From a virus, in IMG/VR virus record IMGVR_UViG_3300031841_001366, positions 1-33,217 of that record: a stretch of 33,217 bases of DNA. One strand, written 5' to 3'. The notes beneath the pieces are model-generated. The model had not been told where the DNA came from and searched no databases. It saw only the letters and a program-made list of their open reading frames with translations. Position numbers and translations under genes: made by a program. Shown here piece by piece: positions 1 through 7,367 of this stretch; the stretch's first letter is position 1, and every line of letters starts with the position of its first letter.

Positions 1-392
1 CCAACCTTACCATCGTTAGCAATAGTCATCATTTCTTGGACATTATTTGTATTATCAGTATAAAATCCAAAACGACCTTGATTTATACCTTCGTAAATAT
101 ATCTAATATATCCATCAGCGGTATCAGCTCTAAGATGTAATTGAGAATATGCTCCACCTGTACTTGAAGTATTTTCTATTCGAAGTCCTTTTTCAAATAG
201 ACCAACTCCTGTATCTGTTGAAGTTGTTGTGTTATCTGTGTATTGAACACTTAATTTACCTTGTACTATCTCATCATAAGCAAAACTACCACCACCCTCA
301 ACTTTAAAATCTCCAGTAATAGTTAAATCGCCATCAACTGTACCGCCACTAGCTAAACCAGCACTTACATTACTTATCATTGATTTTAGCAT
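1..392 (-). CDS. Tail fibre, N-terminal part (runs off the window)
   Basis: The first 130 codons of a minus-strand gene starting at ATG 392 and still open at base 1. The N-terminus is followed by a Gly/Thr-rich stretch (SAGLASGGTVDGDLTITGDF), then short beta-rich segments ending MMTIANDGKVG. This is the pattern of phage tail fibre shafts that precede a C-terminal intramolecular chaperone. The start overlaps the stop of the preceding 114-aa gene by 7 nt, so translation is probably coupled. The S74-type C-terminus at the other end of the window (32909-33217) is probably the rest of this gene. Direct joining of base 1 to base 33217 gives a stop within three codons, so sequence is missing between them. 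Fibre class is well supported; receptor specificity is unknown. Confidence 0.75.
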   Translation of the reverse strand, partial: MLKSMISNVSAGLASGGTVDGDLTITGDFKVEGGGSFAYDEIVQGKLSVQYTDNTTTSTDTGVGLFEKGLRIENTSSTGGAYSQLHLRADTADGYIRYIYEGINQGRFGFYTDNTNNVQEMMTIANDGKV

Positions 393-730
393 TCTACTAT
401 CCTAACTGCTCCAGTTGTTGTTGAGGTTGAGTTATAATTAAAATAGATCGTATTGCCCAAGCCTCTTGGAACTGTAATAAATGTGAGTGTGTTCTTTGGA
501 ATTAATAAATCGTTTGAAGCATTTACATCTGTTTCACTAGATGCGAAGTTAAAATAAATCTCTACTGCACTATAAATACCTACAGATCCTGTAGATGCTT
601 TGAGTAGTTGATGTGATGTGTTTGCTACATCAGCACTAGAACCTGCTGTCCCTGCTGATGCTACAGTCCATTCTCCCCCGACTGTAGTATTTAATGCTTC
701 CTGTACTGAATATCTGTGAGTATCTGCCAT
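386..730 (-). CDS. Small virion-associated protein between capsid and fibre genes
   Basis: A 114-aa protein beginning MADTHRYSVQEAL. It is rich in Thr, Ser, Val and beta-branched residues with no charged coiled coil, and it ends in a compact beta-like segment (IPKNTLTFITVPRG, then GAVRIVEC). Size, composition and position just downstream of the major capsid gene are what one expects of a decoration or fibre-associated structural protein, but I do not recognise the family. A good ribosome binding site (AGGGAG) lies 4 nt before the ATG. Its stop overlaps the fibre start. Confidence 0.7.
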   Translation of the reverse strand: MADTHRYSVQEALNTTVGGEWTVASAGTAGSSADVANTSHQLLKASTGSVGIYSAVEIYFNFASSETDVNASNDLLIPKNTLTFITVPRGLGNTIYFNYNSTSTTTGAVRIVEC

Positions 731-782
731 TTTTCTCCCTCTCTAAGCTATGACACAAGCGTGAACGAGACTTGTAGTCTAA

Positions 783-953
783 TTATTTTTTCTTTTTCTT
801 TTTGACCTTTTTAAACGGAGATAGGTCATCTTCTCCCTTTACCCTTATAAATCCTGCTTGTTCAAGCAATTCTAATTTTTCAGGGTGTTTACTAAAGACT
901 TCATCTTCAAGTCTTTCTAGTTTTGCTAATTTCTCTGAATACCAATATTGCAT
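783..953 (-). CDS. Small basic-tailed protein, 56 aa
   Basis: A short minus-strand gene (ATG 953, TAA 783) starting MQYWYSEKLAKLERLEDEVF and ending in a run of lysines. The middle carries Leu/Glu-rich helical sequence (HPEKLELLEQAGFI). A GGAG ribosome binding site sits 6 nt before the ATG, after a GC-rich hairpin that separates it from the capsid gene. Placement in the capsid operon suggests a minor virion or assembly role; the function is unknown. The overlapping plus-strand frame has no ribosome binding site and runs against operon direction. Confidence 0.65.
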   Translation of the reverse strand: MQYWYSEKLAKLERLEDEVFSKHPEKLELLEQAGFIRVKGEDDLSPFKKVKKKKKK

Positions 954-968
954 GTTATCTCCTAGTTA

Positions 969-995
969 TTGGGGGCATGAAAAACACACCCCCAA
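969..995 (-). terminator. GC-rich stem-loop after the capsid gene
   Basis: TTGGGGG (969-975) and CCCCCAA (989-995) form a perfect 7-bp stem with a 13-nt loop, strikingly GC-rich for this genome. Read on the minus strand it follows the capsid stop (1006) by 10 nt and precedes the next start (953). No U-run follows, so it may be a partial terminator or an mRNA-stabilising hairpin that lets capsid be made in excess over the fibre. That role is inference. Confidence 0.45.
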
Positions 996-1005
996 CTATT
1001 ACTAA

Positions 1006-1899
1006 TTAAGTTACGTTTGTAAACTTAACACCTTTGATGTTATCAGAATCGTCAATTAGTTTTACTCCGTAAAGTAAATCACTAACAACTTTAGTACCAA
1101 GAGCATCGATTGAATACTCGCTCTGTACTCTGACATCGTTTTGAACTGCTATTACACAAGCAGACTTGTGAAATACAGCTCCAGGAATTGTAGTTGCAGT
1201 ACCACCAGTAGAAACTGTGTTTGACATATAAACATCAATTCCATATAGTGAACCAACTAGACCTGATCTTAAACCACGATTACCTTCACCGACTGCATCA
1301 TTTCTGATGAAATATTGAGCAATACCAGCAGATGGGTTAAGTATATCTGCAAATAGAGTTGGATTAACAACCATTGCACACTCACCATCCATGTAAGGAA
1401 TATCGTTCTCACCTAAAATAGCGAGTACGCTTTCAAATACACCAGCAGTTAATGTGTCATCAGCAGAAAGAGCTTGAGATTGATTTAAGCCATCTAACTC
1501 AGCCCAAATATCAGCATCAACTTGACGAGCAAGAGCCTCACCCATCATTCTTGAATACTTTTCTACTAAGTCAGCTTCTGATTGAATCATTAATACATCT
1601 TCAAATAATTTTGCGACATATTTATGTTTATTAATTGTTAATTGAGTTTCTGTGGTTGCAGTTGCATCATAAGAGACATCTGTACCAGCATTTTTATCTG
1701 TAGCACCTATCAAAGACATTTCAGGAATATGAATTACATCCCCATAACCTTTTCCTGCAACAAGAGCAGAATAATCTTCTACTAACCCACGAAAGACAGT
1801 TTTTCTTTCAAAGAATTTGTAGATACCATCAGCCCAAATTTCAGGTATAAAATGTTGGTCGGTTGATACTGTACTAGGATTTCCAGAATAAGTTGCCAT
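1006..1899 (-). CDS. Major capsid protein
   Basis: A 297-aa protein directly downstream of the scaffold-like gene, in the usual scaffold-capsid order. It opens with MATYSGNPSTVSTDQHFIPE and IWADGIYKFFERKTVFRGLV, followed by GKGYGDVIHIPEMSLIGATD and a VDADIWAELDG helix. This layout is common in HK97-fold capsid proteins of environmental siphoviruses, in which an N-arm region is followed by an IP-containing strand and an ALARQVDADI helix. There is no long N-terminal delta domain, consistent with a separate scaffold gene. Size and position fit well. Only 5 bases separate it from the scaffold stop. It would assemble the icosahedral shell around the scaffold and then expand on DNA packaging. Confidence 0.85.
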   Translation of the reverse strand: MATYSGNPSTVSTDQHFIPEIWADGIYKFFERKTVFRGLVEDYSALVAGKGYGDVIHIPEMSLIGATDKNAGTDVSYDATATTETQLTINKHKYVAKLFEDVLMIQSEADLVEKYSRMMGEALARQVDADIWAELDGLNQSQALSADDTLTAGVFESVLAILGENDIPYMDGECAMVVNPTLFADILNPSAGIAQYFIRNDAVGEGNRGLRSGLVGSLYGIDVYMSNTVSTGGTATTIPGAVFHKSACVIAVQNDVRVQSEYSIDALGTKVVSDLLYGVKLIDDSDNIKGVKFTNVT

Positions 1900-1904
1900 T
1901 TATT

Positions 1905-2408
1905 TTACCTTTTCATGTATGACTCCAATATTGTATTCCAGTTCTTTCTTCTGTCTGCTCCTGACATTTCAGTCCAATCTCCTACTTGTTTAGTTGGGAT
2001 TGTTCCTTTATTATCAGGTGGGTTTACAACTTCTACGTTAGTAAACTCTTCAACAATACTTAAAAGAACTTCTGTATCAACATTGGCAAATTTTTCTCGT
2101 TTATTTTCAGGAAGTTGAGCTAAAGCACCTTCACGAAGTCTTGCATCCATTGTTTCCCATCTTTCCTTATAAGGCTTGTAGGATTCAATTTCACCAGCAA
2201 GATCTGCATTTAGTTCTTGCCATTTTTCTTCTTCACGAAGTTTTGCTCTTCGTTCTTCTTCCTCTTTACTTTTAAATGACTCAAGTGCTTCACGAAGGTT
2301 ATTTCTTTCGTTAATAACTTCGTTCAATCTTGAAATCGGTACATTGTTTTCGACTTGTGTGTCGGCTTCCTGTTTTACATCTGTTTCGATGGTTGTTTCT
2401 TCTGACAT
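1905..2408 (-). CDS. Capsid scaffolding protein
   Basis: A 167-aa, very charged protein: an acidic start (MSEETTIETDVKQEADTQVE), then a long Glu/Arg/Lys coiled coil (about residues 28-95), then a Pro-containing linker and a short C-terminal segment ending SGADRRKNWNTILESYMKR. Scaffolding proteins of HK97-fold phages have this acidic, helical build with a C-terminal capsid-binding segment, and they lie just upstream of the capsid gene as here. It is the first gene of the minus-strand late operon, which starts in the divergent promoter region 2409-2492. It has no catalytic triad that would suggest a fused protease. Confidence 0.8.
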   Translation of the reverse strand: MSEETTIETDVKQEADTQVENNVPISRLNEVINERNNLREALESFKSKEEEERRAKLREEEKWQELNADLAGEIESYKPYKERWETMDARLREGALAQLPENKREKFANVDTEVLLSIVEEFTNVEVVNPPDNKGTIPTKQVGDWTEMSGADRRKNWNTILESYMKR

Positions 2409-2443
2409 TTTAACCTCTTCAGTGAGTTATGAAATTGCAAGAA

Positions 2444-2471
2444 TTACCCTTGCATTAATATATGGTATAAT
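2444..2471 (+). promoter_or_regulatory. Promoter for the terminase-portal operon
   Basis: TGGTATAAT at 2463-2471 is a perfect extended -10 element (TGnTATAAT). The -35 is weak (TTACCC, 2444-2449, 16-bp spacer), as is usual with extended -10 promoters. The expected start near 2478 leaves only about 15 nt before the TerL ATG at 2493, with no Shine-Dalgarno sequence, so the TerL message may have a very short leader. Confidence 0.55.
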
Positions 2472-2499
2472 ATAAATTAGTACATTAATCTAATGCAAG
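2449..2499. repeat. 9-bp inverted repeat flanking the divergent promoters
   Basis: CTTGCATTA (2449-2457) and TAATGCAAG (2491-2499) are perfect inverted copies 33 bp apart, centred at 2474. A third TGCAAG lies at 2436-2441. The two arms bracket the -10 elements of both divergent promoters, and the right arm contains the TerL start codon (2493-2495). This is the geometry of an operator pair able to control both structural operons at once. Confidence 0.55.
2469..2498 (-). promoter_or_regulatory. Candidate promoter for the minus-strand late operon
   Basis: On the minus strand TTGCAT (2498-2493) and TATATT (2474-2469) are separated by 18 bp. The -10 matches consensus at five of six positions and the -35 at three. 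It overlaps the -10 of the plus-strand promoter, so the two should compete. It lies upstream of the scaffold gene (ATG 2408). Confidence 0.35.
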
Positions 2500-3806
2500 A
2501 AAAAAATTACGAATTTAAAAAAAAGTGGTTTGATTATTTAGGTTATAAACCACATCAAGGGCAACTGCCTTTACATTTTCCTAAAAAGCAAGATGCTAGA
2601 TTTCAAGTTGTAGTATGTGGCAGAAGATTTGGGAAAACTTGGGCAAGTGCTATGGAGGCTACTTATGTAGCATCGCAACCTAATAAACGAATATGGGTTG
2701 TAGGTATGTCCTACAAGAAAGCTAGGCTTATATTTAGAGAAATATGGCAGAGAATGGTTATAGGACACCCTGATGATGTTGATAAAGCATCAGAAAAAGA
2801 TATGTATATTCGTTTTAAGTGGGGAACTATTGTAGAGGGAATGTCAGCAGATAATCCTTCTAGTCTTGTGGGAGAAGGTCTTGACCTACTTGTAATTGAT
2901 GAGGTTGCCAAGATGAATAAGAAGATATGGGATATGTATTTATCTCCTACGGTAGCAGGTAGAAAGGGAAAAGTTATTTTTATTACAACACCTGAGGGTA
3001 GAAACTGGATATATGATTTGTTTAAATTAGGCAGAGATGATCCTATGTGGGAAAGTCATAGCTCCCCATCGTGGATAAATGAGCATGAGTTTCCATTAGG
3101 TATTGAAGATCCTGCTATAATAGAAAGAAAGAGAAATATGTCCAAAGAATTATTTGGTCAGGAGTTTGGTGCAGAGTTTTCTGTATTTGAGGGTAAAGTT
3201 TGGGATTTTAACAGAGATTTAGATGTTGGACACTATCCTTATAACCCTAATTTGCCTACATACTGTAGTATTGACTTTGGTTACAGGCAACCTGCTGTTT
3301 TATTTTTACAAACAGAGTTTGATGGCAGTATTGACCATATTAGAATATTTGACTCTATATTACACAAACAAAACATTAAAACAGAAGATTTAATCAAAAT
3401 GATTAAAACAAAAGGCTATCCTATACTATCTTATTATGGCGATCCTGCTGGTAGCAATGTTCAAGGACAGAGTGGTGCAGGAGATATGGAGATATTTAGG
3501 AGAAGTGGTATTAGAATTTTATCAACTAGAGATAGAATGAGCAGAAATCTTGTGGCTAGTGTAGCTTATACTAGAGGATTTTTTGAAAGTGCTGATGGAG
3601 TAAGGAGAGTGCATGTAGATACAAGATGTAAAGAAATAATAGAAGATTTTGAAGAATATAGGTATCCTGAGAGTGAAGATGGCAAACCAATCAAAGAAGA
3701 ACCATTGAAAGATGGTTTTCACGATCACGGAAACGATGCATTTAGGTATTTTATAATCAATAGATTTCCGATGAGAAATCAAGAAATGAAGAGGATTCAA
3801 AGATAA
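2493..3806 (+). CDS. terL: Terminase large subunit (TerL)
   Basis: A 437-aa DNA-packaging motor with all landmarks. The Walker A region is CGRRFGKT (residues 42-49), Walker B is LLVIDE (132-137) and the coupling motif is TTPEG (165-169). The RNase H-like nuclease follows, with SIDFGY (D261), GDPAG (D317) and HGNDAFRY (D415) as the metal-binding acidic residues. Length is normal for the family. It pumps DNA into the prohead through the portal encoded next. It is the first gene of a plus-strand operon divergent from capsid and scaffold. The small subunit is not adjacent but lies 2.1 kb downstream of it on the opposite strand. There is no ribosome binding site before ATG 2493. Confidence 0.95.
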   Translation: MQEKNYEFKKKWFDYLGYKPHQGQLPLHFPKKQDARFQVVVCGRRFGKTWASAMEATYVASQPNKRIWVVGMSYKKARLIFREIWQRMVIGHPDDVDKASEKDMYIRFKWGTIVEGMSADNPSSLVGEGLDLLVIDEVAKMNKKIWDMYLSPTVAGRKGKVIFITTPEGRNWIYDLFKLGRDDPMWESHSSPSWINEHEFPLGIEDPAIIERKRNMSKELFGQEFGAEFSVFEGKVWDFNRDLDVGHYPYNPNLPTYCSIDFGYRQPAVLFLQTEFDGSIDHIRIFDSILHKQNIKTEDLIKMIKTKGYPILSYYGDPAGSNVQGQSGAGDMEIFRRSGIRILSTRDRMSRNLVASVAYTRGFFESADGVRRVHVDTRCKEIIEDFEEYRYPESEDGKPIKEEPLKDGFHDHGNDAFRYFIINRFPMRNQEMKRIQR

Positions 3807-5095
3807 TGGAGAAGGTACTAAAAGATAAATTATTGGAAACTAAGCTAATGATGTCTCATGCTAGAAGAAATGAGATAAGAAAACATCTAGATTATTATTC
3901 AGGTGTCTCTACAGACCAGTATATTAATAATTATTTCACAGGGGATGCTTTTAATGAAATACCCCCAACGCTTACTAATTTTACTAGAAAGTTTATAAAC
4001 AAGATAAGTAGAATATATAGCTTGGGTGCTAAAAGAACAGCAGGAGATAGTAGTGAAAGATATGCAGAGCTTATTCCCACTAAAGATGTTCGCATGAAAC
4101 ATTCTGAAAGAATGACTAGATTACTAGGAACTGTTGCTAATAGAGTATATTGGATGGATGGTGTATTTGATTATAGACCTATTTATTATTTTGAGTCATA
4201 CTTTGACGAGAATCCATTTGAGCCTAGTGCTATTATATATCCTTTGTTAAATAGCACAGCAGACTTGTCTAATACAGCAGATTTACAGTGGGAATACTGG
4301 GATGCAGAGAAATATGGTGTTATGAATGAAGAAGGTGAGTTGATGTCTGAAATACCTAACCCATATGGCATAATTCCCTTTGTATTTACACACAGAGAAG
4401 ATCAGATAGACTCATTTTTTGTAGAAGGAGCATCTGATATTGTAAACTGTAACGAACAGGTTAATATTGCCTTGACTGAAATGAATCTCGGTATGAGGTT
4501 TAACATGTTTGGACAACCGTGGGTAACTGGACTAAGAGCAGACCAAAGTATGTTGAGAGCAGGTTCTAACACTATTTTAGATATGGGAGAAGATGGTGCT
4601 TATAATATAACTAGCCCATCAGGTAATATTGATGAGGCTATTAATAATATTAAGTTTCAAATGGAATTAGTTGCTACAAATAATCATCTGTGGATTACAT
4701 GGGCAGAATCAGGTGGAGAAGTTCCTAGTGGTATTTCTTTGATGATTAAAGATATGGAAAGAAAAGAAGATTATTATGACGATATAGCTCTTTGGAGAAT
4801 GTATGAAAAGCAATTTTATAATGTAGAAAGAGTTATAGCAGAGTATAATGGTATTTCATTGCCTGAAGAATTTGGAGTAGATTTTGAAGAAGTAGAATAC
4901 CCAAAGACAGTTCAAGATCAGATACTTAAAGATGAATTTGATATTAAAAACAATCTTATAACTAGAGCAAAAATAATGGTTAGAGATAATAAAGATTTAA
5001 CTGTAGCACAAGCTCAGTTAATTATAGATGAAAACAGAAGTATTAATGAGCAAGAAAACCCTGTGGTAGTAAATGAAGTTAAAAATAACGACTAA
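3806..5095 (+). CDS. Portal protein
   Basis: A 429-aa protein starting one base into the TerL stop (TAATG). Portal features include an N-terminal helical region with RKHLDYYSGVSTD, NFTRKFINKISRIY, a central region with PFVFTHREDQIDSFFVEGAS followed by DIVNCNEQVNIALTEMN, and PSGISLMIKDMERKEDYYDD. The last two match the positions of crown and stem helices in siphoviral portals. Size is normal, and the TerL-portal order is the canonical one. It forms the dodecameric channel at one vertex where the terminase docks. The family call rests on pattern and order. Confidence 0.85.
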   Translation: MEKVLKDKLLETKLMMSHARRNEIRKHLDYYSGVSTDQYINNYFTGDAFNEIPPTLTNFTRKFINKISRIYSLGAKRTAGDSSERYAELIPTKDVRMKHSERMTRLLGTVANRVYWMDGVFDYRPIYYFESYFDENPFEPSAIIYPLLNSTADLSNTADLQWEYWDAEKYGVMNEEGELMSEIPNPYGIIPFVFTHREDQIDSFFVEGASDIVNCNEQVNIALTEMNLGMRFNMFGQPWVTGLRADQSMLRAGSNTILDMGEDGAYNITSPSGNIDEAINNIKFQMELVATNNHLWITWAESGGEVPSGISLMIKDMERKEDYYDDIALWRMYEKQFYNVERVIAEYNGISLPEEFGVDFEEVEYPKTVQDQILKDEFDIKNNLITRAKIMVRDNKDLTVAQAQLIIDENRSINEQENPVVVNEVKNND

Positions 5096-5516
5096 TTATA
5101 GTTTTTCTAAGTTATCTGATAATTTAGATAAAATAATGAATGACTCTTTAAAAGACTATTCTAAAAAAGTAGCAGTTAACTCTAAGAAAAGAATAGACAG
5201 GGGATTAAGAAAACTTAATGATGTTACTATAAAGATTAGAAAACATAGGAATCAACCTCCAAGACCAGCATTAAAAGCTAGTGGTGCTTTATATAATAGC
5301 ATAAAACCAGTAGATGATGGAATGCAAATATTAGAATATGGAATACTTCAGCATGGTCAATTTGGTGAAAAACCTAAAAGTTTTATTACTGGGGAAGGAA
5401 GTGCTGTCCCTAATAAAGAGGTCTTACCAAGACCATTTATAACTATAAATATAAAAGATAGACAAACAGTAAATAATAAATTTGTTTCTAATCTTAATAA
5501 GAATCTAAAAAAATAA
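5073..5516 (+). CDS. Head-tail completion protein (virion morphogenesis / gp10-like)
   Basis: A 147-aa basic protein overlapping the portal end by 23 nt. The central PPRPALKASGALYNSIKP, the LEYGILQHGQ segment and the late LPRPFI are the hallmark pattern of the Mu gpG-like and HK97 gp10-like virion-morphogenesis proteins. In that family a loop with SGALYxSI is followed by YG..QHG and RPF. These proteins join tail to head or complete the tail. The remaining connector and tail genes are far away on the opposite strand, so this gene travels with the terminase-portal block. Confidence 0.7.
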   Translation: MKLKITTNYSFSKLSDNLDKIMNDSLKDYSKKVAVNSKKRIDRGLRKLNDVTIKIRKHRNQPPRPALKASGALYNSIKPVDDGMQILEYGILQHGQFGEKPKSFITGEGSAVPNKEVLPRPFITINIKDRQTVNNKFVSNLNKNLKK

Positions 5517-5555
5517 GTTATTGTATTAAATCAGTTATTATCCATAGATTAATAA

Positions 5556-5795
5556 ATGGATAATGAATTATTAAGGCTACTAATTGATTACATGGTTCAA
5601 AGAGAATCAGATATAGTGGATTTAAACAAAAAAATACTTGAATTAGAAGATTTGATGGTTATAAACAATAACCTACTGGGATTTTTAAGTCAAATTATTG
5701 CCCCATACCAAAAACAAGAAAATATCATAGATAGAGAAATACAAAACTATTTAGCTAAATATGCTATCGAAAATGAATCTTGGGGTAAGTCATAA
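5556..5795 (+). CDS. Small coiled-coil protein, 79 aa
   Basis: Acidic-helical protein with heptad-like spacing (IVDLNKKILELEDLMVINNN) and no cysteines or signal. I do not recognise it. It follows the tail-completion gene after a 39-nt AT-rich gap and has no clear Shine-Dalgarno sequence. Its stop overlaps the start of the next zinc-ribbon gene by one base. Confidence 0.6.
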   Translation: MDNELLRLLIDYMVQRESDIVDLNKKILELEDLMVINNNLLGFLSQIIAPYQKQENIIDREIQNYLAKYAIENESWGKS

Positions 5796-5941
5796 TGAAT
5801 GATTTTGGGTTTTTAAAGTGTATTTGCTTAAAATGCCATTGGACTTGGGAAGTGTTATCTATAGATCCCGATAGAAACCAAGAATGTCCTGAGTGTAAGT
5901 CTTTTGACACTAGAAGTTTTTTAAAGGACTTTGATATTTAA
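5795..5941 (+). CDS. Small zinc-ribbon protein, 48 aa
   Basis: ATG 5795 overlaps the previous stop (TAATG). The protein has CLKC (residues 11-14) and CPEC (31-34), a four-cysteine zinc ribbon, with Trp-rich sequence between (CHWTWEV). It ends the plus-strand structural operon and its last 21 nt overlap the 3' end of terS on the other strand. The function is unknown; such miniature zinc ribbons are frequent in phages. Confidence 0.7.
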   Translation: MNDFGFLKCICLKCHWTWEVLSIDPDRNQECPECKSFDTRSFLKDFDI

Positions 5942-6544
5942 TGCTTTTTCTCGTTTTTCTACTTTTTCCTGCCATTCTTTACGCTGTCTAGGTGTTTGTC
6001 TACCTTGTTTAGGCATTTCTACACCTACAGCCTCTGCTCTTTCTCTCCACCTCCTAGCCTCTCTCCGTTTTTTATTTTTCTTAGCTTTTTTCTTTTCATC
6101 TAGCTTTATTTGTACAGGATTTTCAGGAACTATTGGTCGTTGTGGAAATACTTGCACTTCTTCAATATCTTCAATAATCTCTGCTTCAACAGGAACTTGC
6201 GTATTTAAGAACTTCTCAAATGGGCTTTGATGGTTATCTACCTCAACTCGTTTTATAAGTTTACCCGAATGTTCTAATACGAGCCTACCAGCCTGAACAT
6301 TACCAGCCTCAGCCTCACGAACCATACTATTTAATACATTAGGTAATCTAGCACCAAATGTAACCATATACTTTTGATAATATACTTCTACAAACTCAGG
6401 ATCTTTGAACCAATTTCGTATTGTAGCTGTCGTAACACCAGCTTTATCTGCAACAGCTTGTATTGACGACTCAGGAGCAGAAACTAGCATATCTATAGCG
6501 ATAGATTTCTCTGGTTTCCACTTAACTGGCAATGTAACACTCAT
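5921..6544 (-). CDS. terS: Terminase small subunit-like DNA-binding protein
   Basis: A 207-aa protein. Residues about 25-50 form a helix-turn-helix (IQAVADKAGVTTATIRNWFK) followed by PEFVEVYYQKYMVTFGARLP and NVLNSMVREAEAGNVQAGRL. This is the architecture of phBC6A51-type small terminases, an HTH plus a helical oligomerisation region. The C-terminal third is extremely Lys/Arg-rich. It would recognise the packaging start site and hand DNA to TerL. It is encoded on the strand opposite TerL and faces the end of the TerL operon. It has a GAGG ribosome binding site and its own promoter. Confidence 0.75.
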   Translation of the reverse strand: MSVTLPVKWKPEKSIAIDMLVSAPESSIQAVADKAGVTTATIRNWFKDPEFVEVYYQKYMVTFGARLPNVLNSMVREAEAGNVQAGRLVLEHSGKLIKRVEVDNHQSPFEKFLNTQVPVEAEIIEDIEEVQVFPQRPIVPENPVQIKLDEKKKAKKNKKRREARRWRERAEAVGVEMPKQGRQTPRQRKEWQEKVEKREKALNIKVL

Positions 6545-6566
6545 AATAAACCTCTATTTATGGTAT

Positions 6567-6595
6567 ATTCTACGGACTTTAATTTTTTTATACAA
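6567..6595 (-). promoter_or_regulatory. Promoter of the terS gene
   Basis: On the minus strand, TTGTAT (6595-6590) and TAGAAT (6572-6567) are separated by exactly 17 bp. The -10 matches consensus at five of six positions. Transcription would start near 6560, leaving a short leader with a GAGG site before ATG 6544. Confidence 0.5.
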
Positions 6596-6648
6596 GGGAT
6601 TTTACCTGAATCCTAATAAGGCAATACTACTACTATACAATACACAAG

Positions 6649-6667
6649 ATAAAAGCGTAGCTTTTAT
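6649..6667 (+). terminator. Hairpin upstream of terS
   Basis: ATAAAAGC (6649-6656) and GCTTTTAT (6660-6667) are perfect inverted copies around a 3-nt loop. An alternative, longer-range pairing is CCTAATAA (6612-6619) with TTATTAGG (6664-6671). The stem has only two G-C pairs, so termination would be weak; it could equally be a protein-binding site. Confidence 0.3.
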
Positions 6668-7223
6668 TAGGACTTTCTTTCAAAAAATTTTTTATAAGAT
6701 TGGGCTAAGTGTTTGTTATACAACATTTTGTGGGGAATGCGAATACACGCTAAAAATTTCTAAAATATACGCCTATTGGGGGTAAATTCCAAATAAAAAA
6801 TAAATTTTTTTGCAAGATAACTAAAAACAGGGACAAAGTCAATAGGCAAATAAAAAAACTTTTTTGGGTTGCATTTGTGGGAGGTATGAACGTACAAAAT
6901 TTAAAATCCAAAATAAAAAAAAGTTTTATTAGGAATTACGATAAATGTTTTGTATTAATACCATTCTTTTCTCATATATACAAGGGTTAATTTAGTGCCT
7001 AGTTGGATTCATGCAAAATTGATAGATTTTCACGACGAGAAAACGCCAAAACATAGCCTAAATGGAGAGATTATGCTTTTTTAGTAGTAACATACTTACG
7101 GATCACTTTCTGTCCATTTAAAGCCCTTTTTGGAGATCCTACGAAGTTTTGTAAAAGTCAAGAAAAAAATTACATAAAATGAATTTTTTTTTGGATAGAT
7201 TTAAAAATAGATAAAAAAAGTTC

Positions 7224-7251
7224 TTGACTTTCTCATAAATTAGAATATTTT
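7224..7251 (+). promoter_or_regulatory. Candidate early promoter
   Basis: TTGACT (7224-7229) is followed after 16 bp by TATTTT (7246-7251). Start of transcription would be near 7258, upstream of the AGTTAA palindrome at 7282-7297 and of the first early gene at 7368. A second TTGACA at 7306-7311 lacks a good -10 at the right distance. Confidence 0.4.
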
Positions 7252-7281
7252 CAAATCATTAATGGGAACAAAAAAAAATAA

Positions 7282-7297
7282 AGTTAAATGATTAACT
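7282..7297. repeat. AGTTAA-N4-TTAACT palindrome, copy 1
   Basis: Core AGTTAA ATGA TTAACT, extended by one A/T pair on each side and by A-runs and T-runs. It lies in the early control region between the promoter candidate and the first early gene, the natural place for an operator. It is one of seven copies in the window. Confidence 0.7.
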
Positions 7298-7367
7298 TTT
7301 TTTACTTGACACATCCAAAGATAATTTTTTACCTTTGAACTCAAATTAAATAGAAAGGTTATCAATT

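Larger units (their letters stand above)
6596..7367. other. Long AT-rich region with no convincing gene
   Basis: Roughly 0.8 kb with no convincing gene, the largest gap in the window. It contains many A and T runs, a hairpin at 6649-6667, a second copy of the phrase TTTTATTAGGA in the 6920s, and a nested inverted repeat GGATC (7100-7104) / GATCC (7135-7139) enclosing TCCA/TGGA. It also holds a promoter candidate and the first copy of the AGTTAA palindrome. A 34-codon frame at 6886-6990 has its ribosome binding site only a base or two from the ATG and is doubtful. Because it lies beside terS and upstream of the early operon, it is a good candidate for the packaging site and the early control region. 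Confidence 0.6.

Noticed and set aside
802-1005. Plus-strand open frame near the capsid gene
   Set aside because: It is antisense to the better supported 56-aa gene at 783-953, lacks a ribosome binding site, and runs across the GC-rich hairpin.
2400-2420. A CTGAAGA on the minus strand before the scaffold start, like a hammerhead core
   Set aside because: No stem II closes next to a GAAA and no NUH triplet with paired stem III follows; the bases are the ribosome binding region and start of the scaffold gene.
6886-6990. 34-codon frame in the non-coding region
   Set aside because: The GGGAGG lies only one or two bases from the ATG, too close for normal initiation, and the peptide has no features.
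7306-7335. TTGACA as a consensus -35
   Set aside because: No hexamer with more than three matches to TATAAT lies 16-18 bp downstream; kept only as a remark.
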